Assembly: GCF_900105145.1 (NCBI RefSeq)
Contig: NZ_LT629752.1
Location: forward strand, 186,001 to 250,000
DNA length: 64,000 nt
DNA from: Polaribacter sp. KT25b
GTDB taxonomy: Bacteria > Bacteroidota > Bacteroidia > Flavobacteriales > Flavobacteriaceae
Direction: 5' to 3'
Shown: positions 43,628 through 53,200 of the stretch, in pieces
Layout: each line of letters opens with the position of its first letter
How positions within the stretch are numbered: position 1 is the stretch's first letter
Notes under the pieces: generated by a model
Databases searched by the model: none
The model's input: the letters and a program-made list of their open reading frames with translations, nothing else
What the model was told of the DNA's origin: nothing
Position numbers and translations under genes: made by a program

Positions 43628-43710
43628 AAAAAAGAAGTTTCCAACAAGTTGGATTATGTTAATTTAATTTTAAAAAAACTACTTATAAAAAGCAGTTGTA
43701 AAACATTTTG

Positions 43711-43718
43711 TAAATTTG
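43711..43718 (+). promoter_or_regulatory. Candidate -7 element upstream of the M23 peptidase gene
   Basis: TAAATTTG (exact TAnnTTTG), 70 nt before the ATG. A second, weaker TATATTTA lies only 5 nt before the ATG; either could be used. Confidence 0.3.
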
Positions 43719-43787
43719 CGAGTTCTTAATAAAGAAGTTTTAATAACAAAACGAATTTAAAAGAACAAAAATAGTATATTTAGCATT

Positions 43788-44753
43788 ATGGCAAAAGTAA
43801 AATATTATTATGATGAGAATACGCTTTCTTACAGAAAAATTACTGTTAAGAAGAGTGATTCTTATAAAAGGGTATTTTTAATCTTTTTAGCTGTTATTAT
43901 TATTGCATTTATTGGTTTTGTAGGTTTTAGTCAAATTATAATGTCGCCAACTGCTCTTGCACAAAAAAGAGAGTTAGAAAACTTAAAATTTCATTTTGAG
44001 TTGTTAAACAAAAGATTAGAAGAAAGTTCTGCAATTTTAGCCCAATTACAAGAAAGAGATAATAATATTTATAGAAGTTATTTTGAGGCAAACCCTATTA
44101 CAGAAGAGCAGCGAAAAGCTGGTTTTGGTGGTGTAAACAGGTATAAAGTTTTAGATGGATACGATAATTCTAAATTAATTAAAGACATTACAAAAGAAGT
44201 AGATGTTTTGTCTAAACAAATGGTAGTACAATCTAAATCGTTAGATGAAATTATTACTTTAGCAAAAAAGAAAGAAGATATGTTAGCCTCTATACCTGCA
44301 ATTCTTCCTATTAAAAAAGAAGATTTAACTTCTGTAGCTTCTGGTTATAAAATGAGAATGCATCCTATTCTCAAAATTAAAAAGTTTCATAAAGGAATGG
44401 ATTTTACAGCACGAATAGGAACTCCTATTTATGCATCAGGAAACGGTAAAGTTACTGTTGCTTCTAGAAGTAGTTCGTATGGTAATGTTGTTTATATAGA
44501 TCATGGTTACGGGTATGAAACTATTTATGCACACATGAGTAAAATTAAAGCAAGAAGAGGTCAAATGGTAAAAAGAGGAGATTTAATTGGCTATGTGGGT
44601 AATACAGGTTTATCTGTTGCAGCACATTTACATTATGAAGTTCATAAAAACGGAATAGCTTTAAATCCTATTAATTTTTATTATGGAGATTTATCTTTGG
44701 ATGAATTTGCTGAGTTACAAAAATCTTCTGAAGAAAGTCAATCTTTTGATTAA
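43788..44753 (+). CDS. M23-family metallopeptidase (LytM type), membrane anchored
   Basis: This 321-residue protein cleaves peptidoglycan cross-bridges or activates amidases. One TM at about 28-50 (VFLIFLAVIIIAFIGFVGF) is followed by a coiled coil (about 60-90). The LytM domain covers about 185-300: the zinc ligands are His and Asp in HKGMDFTARIGTP and His-x-His in HLHYEV. The active-site residues are complete, so it may be a true hydrolase rather than a degenerate EnvC/NlpD activator. It heads an M23-MerR pair seen widely in Flavobacteriaceae. Confidence 0.92.
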   Translation: MAKVKYYYDENTLSYRKITVKKSDSYKRVFLIFLAVIIIAFIGFVGFSQIIMSPTALAQKRELENLKFHFELLNKRLEESSAILAQLQERDNNIYRSYFEANPITEEQRKAGFGGVNRYKVLDGYDNSKLIKDITKEVDVLSKQMVVQSKSLDEIITLAKKKEDMLASIPAILPIKKEDLTSVASGYKMRMHPILKIKKFHKGMDFTARIGTPIYASGNGKVTVASRSSSYGNVVYIDHGYGYETIYAHMSKIKARRGQMVKRGDLIGYVGNTGLSVAAHLHYEVHKNGIALNPINFYYGDLSLDEFAELQKSSEESQSFD

Positions 44754-44891
44754 TTTTCTTTGGTATAGATACGGGAAATAAGAAACAAGAGAGAAACTTG
44801 AAGTTGAAAGAAGTGAATAAGTTTAGTGAAATATTAATTTTTATCTTTTCCTTTTTTTTAATTTTTGATTACTGAAACTGATTACAGAATA

Positions 44892-45221
44892 ATGTATATA
44901 GATTTACCTGAAAAAAGATACTACAAAATAGGGGAAGTGGCGAAAGCTTTTCAAGTAAATGCATCATTAATTCGTTTTTGGGAAAAAGAATTTGCAATTA
45001 TAAAACCCAAAAAAAATGCAAAAGGAAATCGGTTATTTACCCAAGAAGATATTGTAAATTTTAAATTAATCTTTAATTTAGTTAAAGAAAGGGGTTTTAC
45101 CTTAGAAGGTGCAAAACAAAAACTCAAGAAAAATCCTGAAGGAATTTATAGTAATCACGAAATTATTAGCCGTTTAGAAGCTGTAAAAGCAGAGCTTCAA
45201 AAAATTAAAAATCAACTTTAG
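44892..45221 (+). CDS. MerR-family transcriptional regulator
   Basis: This 109-residue protein starts at ATG 44892 (MYIDLPEKRYYKIGEV); the frame could be extended to TTG 44865. The winged helix-turn-helix covers about 11-75: YYKIGEVAKAFQVNASLIRFWEKEF, then GNRLFTQEDIVNFKLI. A dimerising helix follows (about 85-109). There is no effector-binding domain or metal cysteine, so it is a short MerR, like those near LemA/M23 genes. Targets are unknown; the M23 and downstream genes are candidates. Confidence 0.9.
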   Translation: MYIDLPEKRYYKIGEVAKAFQVNASLIRFWEKEFAIIKPKKNAKGNRLFTQEDIVNFKLIFNLVKERGFTLEGAKQKLKKNPEGIYSNHEIISRLEAVKAELQKIKNQL

Positions 45222-45349
45222 AGTTTTAATTTTATACTTTTCTTTTTATTGATATAAAAATTCTTAATACTTATTTTATTGTTTTCTTAGGCGAATTATA
45301 ATTTATTTACAAAGTATTCTTATAATTACCTAATTTTATTAATAAATAC

Positions 45350-45456
45350 GCATTTGCGTTAGGGATAGAAACGACATCCTTTTTGCTTTTGGCAAAAAGA
45401 TATAGTGTAAAGCCCGACCTTGGTTCTGAATGCTTTCAGGATAAAGCAACGCCCAA
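45350..45456 (+). ncRNA. Candidate structured RNA or conserved intergenic element upstream of the SDR gene
   Basis: Helices can be drawn: GCGTT 45356-45360 with AACGC 45448-45452; GGG 45362-45364 with CCC 45413-45415; an 8-bp stem CTTTTTGC/GCAAAAAG at 45379-45399; and CTGAA/TTCAG at 45426-45439. Between them lies GATATAGTGTAAAGCCCGACC. The block is more GC-rich than its surroundings. I recall similar sequences repeated in flavobacterial intergenic regions. It ends about 12 nt before the SDR ATG, so it could be a leader RNA, a repeat, or an RNA of the Flavo-1 type. 45222-45349 shows only AT-rich sequence. Confidence 0.45.
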
Positions 45457-45467
45457 AATTAGAATAA

Positions 45468-46220
45468 ATGGAAGTAAAAAATAAAATTGTTATTGTAACT
45501 GGAGCTGGTTCTGGAATTGGTAAAGCAACAGCAGTTCTATTAGCAAAATTTGGAGCAACAGTTATAGTTTCTGATATTAATTTTGAAAAAGCAGAAAAAG
45601 TTGTTGAAGAAATTGTAACAAATAATGGAAAATCGCTACCTATAAAAGCAAACGTTGCAGTTTATAAAGAAGTAGAAAATTTAATAAATAAAACTATTGA
45701 GGAATTTGGAAAACTAGATGTTATTGTAAATAATGCAGGAATTGGACCGAGTTTTCTAAAAACACACGAATCAACTTTAAGAGATTGGGAAAGAGTTATT
45801 TCTGTAAATCAGACAGGAGTTTATTATTGCATGAAAATAGCTTTGCAACAATTTTTAAATCAAGGTCATGGAAATATTGTAAATATTGCTTCGCTAGCTG
45901 GTTTAAAAGCATCACCCAATAACATAAGTTATAGCGCAAGTAAATTTGCGGTTGTTGGTATGACAAAATCTGCTGCAATGGAATATGCAACTAAAAATAT
46001 TAGAGTAAATGCTGTTTGCCCAGGTTATACAGAATCGGCTTTGTTAGATCAATTATTAAATGTAAAACCAGAAATGAATTCAGTTTTAAAAAGTCAAATT
46101 CCGATGAAACGTTTTGGCAAAACATTAGAAATTGCAGAAGCTGTAGTTTGGTTGGCTTCTGATAATACAAAATTTATTACAGGGCAAACAATTACTTTAG
46201 ATGGAGGTACATCTCTTTAA
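45468..46220 (+). CDS. SDR-family oxidoreductase (FabG-like)
   Basis: This 250-residue short-chain dehydrogenase has the nucleotide loop VTGAGSGIGKA at about 9-19, NNAGIG at about 89, and the catalytic Ser (NIASLAGLKAS), Tyr and Lys (YSASK, about 156-160). The end, ITGQTITLDGGTSL, is typical. It is a classical NAD(P)-dependent SDR; the substrate cannot be assigned. It sits between the MerR and LemA genes, behind the structured element, and looks like an insertion into an otherwise common cluster. Confidence 0.92.
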   Translation: MEVKNKIVIVTGAGSGIGKATAVLLAKFGATVIVSDINFEKAEKVVEEIVTNNGKSLPIKANVAVYKEVENLINKTIEEFGKLDVIVNNAGIGPSFLKTHESTLRDWERVISVNQTGVYYCMKIALQQFLNQGHGNIVNIASLAGLKASPNNISYSASKFAVVGMTKSAAMEYATKNIRVNAVCPGYTESALLDQLLNVKPEMNSVLKSQIPMKRFGKTLEIAEAVVWLASDNTKFITGQTITLDGGTSL

Positions 46221-46238
46221 ATAGTGAATAATAATGCG

Positions 46239-46246
46239 TAAATTTG
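46239..46246 (+). promoter_or_regulatory. Candidate -7 element for the lemA-TPM-TPM unit
   Basis: TAAATTTG (exact TAnnTTTG), 36 nt before the lemA ATG. The sequence at the -33 position is TTTA, a near match. Confidence 0.45.
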
Positions 46247-46282
46247 TAAAACAAAAAATCAATTAAATAAAATTTAGAAATT

Positions 46283-46894
46283 ATGAAAAAATGGTTAATT
46301 CCGGTAATAATAATAGTAGTTATAGTCTTTGGATTCTATAATTGGGGTAAAGGTTTTAATAATACAGCAGTAGAATTACAAGAAGACGCAAAAACTACTT
46401 GGTCTAATGTAGAAAGTGCCTATCAGCGTAGAAACGATTTAATTGGTAATTTAGTAAAAACGGTACAAGGAGCAGCAGATTTTGAAAAAAGTACATTAAC
46501 AGATGTAATTAATGCTAGAGCAAAAGCAACATCGGTAAATATTAATGCGGGTGATTTAACACCAGAAAATATGGCGCAATTTCAACAAGCACAATCTGGT
46601 TTAACTGGAGCATTGTCTAAATTATTAGTGTCTGTAGAACGTTATCCTGATTTAAAAGCGAATGCAAACTTTTTAGAATTACAAAGTCAGTTAGAAGGTA
46701 CAGAAAACAGAATTAATGTTGCTAGAGATCGTTTTAATGAAGATGTAAATGTGTATAATAAACATATTAAAGTTTTTCCAAATTCGTTATTAGCGGGTAT
46801 GTTTAATTTTGATGAAATGACTCGTTATAAAGCAAATGCAGGTTCTGAAAATGCACCAGATGTAAACTTTGATTTTAACAATAAAAAAGAGTAA
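46283..46894 (+). CDS. lemA: LemA family protein
   Basis: This 203-residue protein has an N-terminal TM (WLIPVIIIVVIVFGFYNW, about 3-21) and a long helical periplasm- or cytoplasm-facing domain (about 30-190). Family features include WSNVESAYQRRNDLIGNLV, DFEKSTLTDVINARAKA, and DRFNEDVNVYNKHIKVFPNS. The LemA role is poorly defined; many are envelope scaffolds. It is followed by two TPM-domain genes with 2-bp and 1-bp junctions, a unit conserved across many bacteria. Confidence 0.93.
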   Translation: MKKWLIPVIIIVVIVFGFYNWGKGFNNTAVELQEDAKTTWSNVESAYQRRNDLIGNLVKTVQGAADFEKSTLTDVINARAKATSVNINAGDLTPENMAQFQQAQSGLTGALSKLLVSVERYPDLKANANFLELQSQLEGTENRINVARDRFNEDVNVYNKHIKVFPNSLLAGMFNFDEMTRYKANAGSENAPDVNFDFNNKKE

Positions 46895-46896
46895 AT

Positions 46897-47334
46897 ATGT
46901 CTAAAGTAGAAGAGTTTCTGACTAAAGAAGAAGAACAAGAAATTATTTCTGCTATTCAAATTGCAGAGAAAAATACTTCTGGTGAAATACGAGTTCATAT
47001 TGAAGCTACTACAGAAAAAGCGCATTATGATCGTGCACTAGAAGTGTTTTATCTCTTAGAAATGAACAACACAAAAGATGCAAATGCAGTCTTAATTTAT
47101 GTTGCTGTAAATGATAAAAAATTTGTTGTTTATGGTGATAAAGGAATTAATAGTGTTGTACCAAAAGATTTTTGGGATACTACTAAAAATGTGATACAAA
47201 ATCATTTTAAAATAGGAAATTTTAAACAAGGAATTGTTGATGGAATTTTAAAAGCGGGTGAAGAATTACAAAATCATTTTCCTTATCAAACAGATGATAA
47301 AAACGAACTTTCTAATGAAATTTCTAAAGGATAA
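46897..47334 (+). CDS. TPM-domain protein (small, soluble)
   Basis: This 145-residue TPM (PF04536-type) domain has no signal peptide: EEEQEIISAIQIAEKNTSGEIRVHIE, then DANAVLIYVAVNDKKFVVYGDKGIN and a helix KQGIVDGILKAGEEL. The Gly-Asp pair in the YGDKGI region is a TPM signature. It is the second gene of the lemA unit, and the next TPM gene starts on its stop codon (TAATG). The function is unknown; phosphatase activity has been reported for some TPM proteins. Confidence 0.9.
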   Translation: MSKVEEFLTKEEEQEIISAIQIAEKNTSGEIRVHIEATTEKAHYDRALEVFYLLEMNNTKDANAVLIYVAVNDKKFVVYGDKGINSVVPKDFWDTTKNVIQNHFKIGNFKQGIVDGILKAGEELQNHFPYQTDDKNELSNEISKG

Positions 47335-48179
47335 TGAAAAAAGTGTTTAGTTCTCAGTTTTTAGTGATTAGTAAAAAAGTACTATTAATATTTACTTTCT
47401 TAATAAGTCAGATTACATTTTCTCAAGGGTTTGAAATTCCAGAGAAACCAAAATTTCAAACAAGTGTTTACGATTATATAGATTTACTTTCTGTTTCTCA
47501 AAAACAAAACTTAGAAGGTAAATTAGTTCGGTATTCAGATTCTACATCAACTCAAATTGTTGTGGCAATTATCTCATCCACCGAAGGTGAAAATATTAAT
47601 TATTTAGCTGCAAATTGGGGAGAAAAATGGGGTATTGGTGATGTAGAAAAAGATAATGGTGTTTTGATTGTTTTGGCAAAAGATGATAGAAAAATAACCA
47701 TTTCTACTGGTAAAGGTGTAGAACATTTACTAACTGATTTTCAATCTAAAAGAATTATTGATAGAGTTATAACGCCAGAATTTAGAAAAGGTGATTATTA
47801 TACAGGTTTATATTTAGGTGCAGATTATATTTTTAGAACTTTAAATGGTGAATTTAAAGGTTCTCGTCAAGAAGAATCCGAAGGTTCAGATTCAGGAGTT
47901 ATCGTGTTTATTTTAATTATAATTATCTTTTTTATTTTAATTTCTAGAGGTAATAAAAATAATAGAGGTGGAGGTAGAAATAACAGAACGGGTTCTTTAT
48001 CTGAAACTATTTTTGACACGATTCTTCTAAGTAGTTTAGGTAGAAGTGGTGGTGGTTTTGGAGGTGGCTTTGGCGGTTCTTCTGGAGGAAGTAGTAGTGG
48101 CGGTTTTGGTGGCGGCGGTTTCGGCGGTGGCTTTGGTGGCGGAAGTTTTGGTGGTGGAGGAGCATCTGGAGGTTGGTAA
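47334..48179 (+). CDS. TPM-domain membrane protein with a glycine-rich tail (YgcG-like)
   Basis: This 281-residue protein has an extended N-terminal signal, MKK-VFSSQFLVISKK-VLLIFTFLISQITFS, then the periplasmic TPM domain (about 40-165). One TM follows (VIVFILIIIIFFILISRG, about 182-200), and a Gly/Ser/Phe-rich tail runs to the C-terminus. The middle of the signal looks like a 12-residue in-frame insertion of a dispersed DNA motif. The TM plus Gly-rich tail layout is typical of YgcG-type partners of LemA. Confidence 0.9.
   Translation: MKKVFSSQFLVISKKVLLIFTFLISQITFSQGFEIPEKPKFQTSVYDYIDLLSVSQKQNLEGKLVRYSDSTSTQIVVAIISSTEGENINYLAANWGEKWGIGDVEKDNGVLIVLAKDDRKITISTGKGVEHLLTDFQSKRIIDRVITPEFRKGDYYTGLYLGADYIFRTLNGEFKGSRQEESEGSDSGVIVFILIIIIFFILISRGNKNNRGGGRNNRTGSLSETIFDTILLSSLGRSGGGFGGGFGGSSGGSSSGGFGGGGFGGGFGGGSFGGGGASGGW
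48046..48176 (+). repeat. Glycine-codon low-complexity repeat inside the TPM gene
   Basis: Repeated GGT/GGC/GGA codons with TTT and AGT encode GGFGGGFGGSSGG-type sequence. This is locally far more GC-rich than the rest of the window. Confidence 0.8.
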
Positions 48180-48250
48180 ATGATGTAATTTATTTACCTA
48201 AATTCGTATTATATTTTCTGTAAAAACAGAAATTTATCTTATCAATTATA

Positions 48251-49105
48251 ATGAAAAAAATACTTACTTTTTTTACTTTACTATTATTTATGAGTTGTCA
48301 AAATTATGGACAACTTAACTTACTTGCAGATTTGTCAAATGAATTAAATGAAGTTTCAGGAAATGAAGTTTTAAATAATTCTTCGCTTATTTGGATGATA
48401 AATGACGGGGGAAATAAATCAAAATTATATGCTGTTTCTAAAAAAGGAAAAATAAAAAAAGAAATTAATATTAAATCTAAAAATACAGATTGGGAAGACT
48501 TAACTTCTGATAAAAAGGGCAATATTTATATTGGTAATTTTGGTAATAATACAAGCAGCAGAAAGAATTTAAGAATTTTAAAAATTGATAAAAAGTATTT
48601 AAGAAAGAAAAACGCTAAGGTAAAAGAAATTGAATTTGAGTATGAAGATCAGGATAAATTTCCGCCCAAAAAGAAAGAATTATTTTTTGATGCAGAGGCT
48701 TTTTTTTACTTTAATAAAAACTTTTACATTTTTACAAAAAGCAGAGTGGAGGGCGAATATGGAAAAACGTCATTATATAAATTTCCTGCAAAAAAAGGTA
48801 AACAAACCGCTAGATTAATTGGCAAATTTAATAACGGTAATGATTTAGAATGTTGGATTACTTCTGCAGATATTTCTTCTGATGGAACAAAAGTGGTGCT
48901 TTTATCTCAAAAAAATATACTTGTCTTTACTGATTTTAAAGATGATAATTTTTTGTCAGGAAAAGTTAAGAAGATTGAGTTAGAACATCAAACTCAAAAA
49001 GAAGGAATCTGCTTTAAAGACAATAATACATTGCTAATTACTGATGAAAAAGCTCATGGAGAAGGTGGTAATTTATATGAACTAAAAATTGATGTACAAA
49101 ATTAG
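48251..49105 (+). CDS. Hypothetical lipoprotein, beta-propeller-like
   Basis: This 284-residue lipoprotein has lipobox FMSC (Cys about 16). Repeated strands such as LNEVSGNEVLNNSSLIWMIND, WEDLTSDKKGNIYIGNFGNN and FFDAEAFFYFNKNFYIFTKS recall the blades of NHL/SdiA-regulated propellers. The end, KEGICFKDNNTLLITDEKAHGEGGNLY, fits that style. A hairpin TTTCTGT/ACAGAAA lies upstream at 48215-48232. The gene is followed by the VIT transporter gene after 14 bp. No substrate is known. Confidence 0.72.
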   Translation: MKKILTFFTLLLFMSCQNYGQLNLLADLSNELNEVSGNEVLNNSSLIWMINDGGNKSKLYAVSKKGKIKKEINIKSKNTDWEDLTSDKKGNIYIGNFGNNTSSRKNLRILKIDKKYLRKKNAKVKEIEFEYEDQDKFPPKKKELFFDAEAFFYFNKNFYIFTKSRVEGEYGKTSLYKFPAKKGKQTARLIGKFNNGNDLECWITSADISSDGTKVVLLSQKNILVFTDFKDDNFLSGKVKKIELEHQTQKEGICFKDNNTLLITDEKAHGEGGNLYELKIDVQN

Positions 49106-49119
49106 ATAACATCATTAAA

Positions 49120-49845
49120 ATGAAAAAAGAAGCTCAAAAAACTGGTGAAATAGATGATTATTTGCAAAATCATTACATACACAGAAGTAATTGGTTAAGA
49201 GCCGCAGTTCTTGGTGCTAATGATGGTATTTTATCAACAGCAAGTTTGGCAATTGGTGTTGCAGCTGCAAGTGATTTTAGAGAACCTATTGTTTTAGCAA
49301 CTTTAGCAGGATTAGTTGCTGGAGCTTTATCTATGGCGGCTGGCGAATATGTGTCTGTAAGTTCACAAACTGATGTTGAAAATGCAGATATAGAAAGAGA
49401 AAGAATTGAATTGGAAGAAATGCCAGAATTAGAAATGCAATACTTGGCAGATATTTACGAAAAAAGAGGCCTTAAAAAAGAGACTGCTTTACTTGTTGCA
49501 AAAGAATTTACAGAAAATGATGCTTTAGCCGCGCATGTTAGAGATGAATTAGGAATAAATGAAATTAATCAAGCAAACCCAATTCAGGCTGCATTTGCAT
49601 CTGGAGCTGCATTTACAATTGGCGGATTACTTCCATTTTTAGTAACACTTTTTCTGCCATTAGAGTATTTAGAATATTCAATTTATGGTTTTGCTATTAT
49701 TTTTTTAATTATTTTAGGAGCTTTAGCCGCTAAAGCTGGTGGTTCTAAAATAGGAATAGCAGTTTTAAGAATTACTTTTTGGGGAACGGTTGCAATGGGT
49801 ATAACAGCTTTAGTAGGCCATCTTTTTAATGTAAATGTGGTTTAA
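49120..49845 (+). CDS. VIT/CCC1-family iron/manganese transporter
   Basis: This 241-residue protein has about five TMs. TM1 begins WLRAAVLGANDGILSTASLAIGVAAA (about 24-50), with AGALSMAAGEYVSVSSQTD close after. The cytoplasmic metal-binding helices follow (ENADIERERIELEEMPELEMQYLADIYEKRG, about 88-118, Glu-rich), then the C-terminal TMs. Relatives move Fe2+/Mn2+ out of the cytosol in exchange for H+. All parts are present. It follows the lipoprotein gene closely and converges with the DUF423 gene. Confidence 0.9.
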   Translation: MKKEAQKTGEIDDYLQNHYIHRSNWLRAAVLGANDGILSTASLAIGVAAASDFREPIVLATLAGLVAGALSMAAGEYVSVSSQTDVENADIERERIELEEMPELEMQYLADIYEKRGLKKETALLVAKEFTENDALAAHVRDELGINEINQANPIQAAFASGAAFTIGGLLPFLVTLFLPLEYLEYSIYGFAIIFLIILGALAAKAGGSKIGIAVLRITFWGTVAMGITALVGHLFNVNVV

Positions 49846-49864
49846 AACTATAATAATAAAAAAT

Positions 49865-50242
49865 TTAAACTATAAATTTAAATAGTAAAAGCGCCCAGCC
49901 AGTAACTAAAAATAAACCACCTAAAGGTGTAATTGGTCCTAAAATTTTTATTTTTTTATTTTTTGCTGATGAAATTACCAAACCATAAATAGAGAAAGAA
50001 AATAAAAGTATTCCTATTACAAAAGCATTAATAATGTAAGTGTCTATAGTGCTATTTTTATCTAAATTGAATCCCAAAATAAGTAAAACTATTGCATGAT
50101 ACATTTGGTATTTTACACCAGTTTCAAAACTTTGTAATTGATCTGTAGTTAGTTTTTTCTTTAATAAATGTGCGCCAAAAGCACCAAAGATTACTGCTGT
50201 AAATCCGAATAAAGAACCAAAGATTACTGCTGTTTGTGTCAT
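49865..50242 (-). CDS. DUF423 inner-membrane protein
   Basis: This 125-residue protein has four TMs, the normal DUF423/YgdD layout: FGSLFGFTAVIFGAFGAHLLKK, FETGVKYQMYHAIVLLILGFN, a third helix IGILLFSFSIYGLV, and a last one ITPLGGLFLVTGWALLLF. GAHLLK and the YQMYHA motif are diagnostic. Function is unknown. It lies 8 bp downstream of the phosphoesterase fusion gene, as the last gene of the minus-strand run from 55.6 kb. Confidence 0.92.
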   Translation of the reverse strand: MTQTAVIFGSLFGFTAVIFGAFGAHLLKKKLTTDQLQSFETGVKYQMYHAIVLLILGFNLDKNSTIDTYIINAFVIGILLFSFSIYGLVISSAKNKKIKILGPITPLGGLFLVTGWALLLFKFIV

Positions 50243-50250
50243 ATAAAAAG

Positions 50251-53200
50251 TTAAAAAGCAAAGCCTAAAGTTAATGCCAATCTTACGTCATCGCTACTAT
50301 TAAAAATAGAAATATTTCCAGACATCATATTTGCAGCGTTAAAGAAAACTCCACCACCAACAGAGGTGTTAAATTTGGTGTTTTTAAATGTTGTGTTTTG
50401 TTGCCCCCAAACACTACCATAATCAAAACCGCCAAAAACTCCAATATTTAAAGGAATTAAACTAGTTTTAAATTGTCTTAAATCTAAACGAATATCTGTA
50501 CTATGATAAAAAGAATTTTTACCTGTAAAACGTTGATTTCTAAATCCTCTTAAACCATCATTACCGCCAATACTTGCTGCTTGATAAAACTGATAAGAAT
50601 TTCCAAAAGTATGATGAGTTTTTAATTTAGTTGCTAAGACTAATTGTCCGTTTGCAGTTAATTTATGATCAAAAGAAATAGATGGAATTAAATAACCAAA
50701 ATTACCAGCATTATTTAAGCTTGTTGTATAGCCCATTATTAAATCGGTTTTCATTCCCATAGTTGAAAAAGCTGGGTTATCTGTGTTTTCAAAATGATAA
50801 CTAGCTTCTGTATTTATAAATTCTTTACTTTTAAAAATGGGATTATTTGGTTCAAGTTCACTATTTAAAAATCTGCCTAAAGTGTTTTCAACTTTAAAGG
50901 TTTGATAGTTAACTGCAAGTTTTATTTCTGCGTCTAAATTACTTTTCCAATTGATATAAGAACCAACAATAAATTTTCTAATTCTAACTCTATTATATTC
51001 TTCTTCTTCTAAGTTATCAGCTTCAAGATTAATAGAGTTGTTACCTAAGCCAAAATAATTTATTGCAAAATTAGGACTTGTAATAGTTGCGTTTATTCCT
51101 AAATTCCAACGGTTAAAAATGTTAGCAAATTCAGATGAATAATTAAGCTCAAATCCATTTGTGGCAAAATAATAAGAACCAGATAATGTATGTTGAGCGG
51201 TAAAAGGATTTCTTTCAAAGCCATAGGTTGTATATGTATTTGCAAACCCAATTTTTACGCCATCATCTGGATTAAAACCAATGGTTGGTGTTAGTATATT
51301 CTGATTGTTTTTTAATTTTTTGTAATCATACACATTTGTTTGATAATCATCTGTTAATTTTATTCTTGCATTTTTAGTTTTAAATGTGTTCTTCTTAGTT
51401 TTATAATCATAAATAATTACTTTTTTACCATTTTTAATTTTGTATTTATCATTATTTTGCCCGCCAATAAGTCTTAGTTTTATGAGCTTTTTTCCATTAC
51501 CTTTTACAACAAAAACATCTTCATCATCTAAGCCATAAATCCAAATTTCTTTGGTTTCAGATTCATTGTAAGTTCGTTGGTGAAAAATATCATCTTTGTC
51601 ACCATTTTTAATTCTATAACCTGTAATTTTTGTTTGTCCGTTTTGCAATCTTTCAATTTCAAACCAATCATCTTTTTGAGTTCCTCTAATAACTTGAAAC
51701 TTGTTTATATGGTAAAAATAAGCATCAGATATTTTTTGTAAATTGTGTCTTCTTCCTTGTAATTTTCTTTTTATTTCTTGTATTGTTTCGTCTTTAACTT
51801 CATCAGGAAACTCTTTAAAAGCTTCATCAATTATGTCATCTGTAATATTATTGATAATAAAATTTACTTGTTTATCCCAAGTTTTTTTATCAGCCATAGA
51901 AATTAAAACCATGTCTAAAGGATAAGGTTCTAAATTAAACCATTTGGGACTTTTTAACTCTTCATTATAAGACCTCATTAAACGCAAAGCAGGCACTAAA
52001 GTTGTTAATGTATTTAGCAAAGCACCATCACCAAAAATAGAAAAAGCTTGATCTCGATCTCTAGGAACTGGTCTGTAAATTGTTTCGTTTTTTTCTTTAA
52101 AAACTGCCCATCGCCATTGATCTTCATGTCTATCCCAATCGCCAATTAACATATCAAATAAACGTGCTTTTATATAGGCTTCTTCATCTAAAATATGATT
52201 TTCGTTTTTGTTTAAATTTAGCAATAATTCATCTGTACTAACTAACGTATCAGAAAAACCAAAGCTAGCTTTATCGCCATGACCAGAATCTGTTCGTTCT
52301 TCAATCATGTATAATTCATTACCAAAATCATCATTAAATTGACCTAAACTAGGCTGTTTAGGAACATAATATAACACAGGATTTGTGTGATAAAGATCAA
52401 TAGCATCAGATAGTTTGCCAATAGTAAAAGGTGCGTAAGGATGCGAACCTGTAAAAACATCTGACAATAAATTTTCTGTAGCAGTATCATCAAATTGACC
52501 TTCTATATATTGATCTTTAAAAGCCACAGCTTGCAAATATTGAACAGCATTTTTACGCAAAGCACGCATAACGTATTCACGTCCTTTTTTATCTTTAAGT
52601 CTTAATGATTTAGATTGATGACCACCGCCTTTTCTAATAGGTTTTAATCCGCCAAAAAGTGTGTCTAAATCTATCGTTGGTGCAATTACTTCTGTGCCAA
52701 AATATTTTCTATAACGTTCTCCCCACAAAAAGCGATACAGTTTACTTTTTGTAATTTCGTTTTGCGTATAAATAGATGCTTTTTTTTCTGTAATATTTTG
52801 TAGAGGAAATGTATTAAAAGTTTCTTTTTCATCTTCTGAATAAACCTGAGCTTGATATACTATTTTGTTATCTTTTACGGTGTAAAAATTAATTTGTGAT
52901 GAACCATCTTTAAATACATCTAATTTTGCAAAACCCTGTTTTCCATAAGTAAATTTTGCGCCTCCAGATAATTTTGTTGCTTTAGTTTTAGAGCCAGAAC
53001 CACTAATAATTTGAGGGATATTATCTTGAACTATATATTGTAAATTATGATCGTGACCAGAAACAAAAATGGTTTTATCATTTTCTTGAGACAAAGTTAC
53101 AATTCGTTTTTTAAGTTCGTTGTAATTTTTATTTTGAAGATCTGTATTAGAAAGTCCAGAAGTTTTACGGATTAAATTTTTTAAAGAACCTAAAATTGGT

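Noticed and set aside
43638..43649. CCAACAAGTTGG dyad in the alaS leader as an operator or terminator
   Set aside because: Five-base arms with a two-base centre cannot form a useful hairpin, and a single short dyad is weak evidence for an operator.
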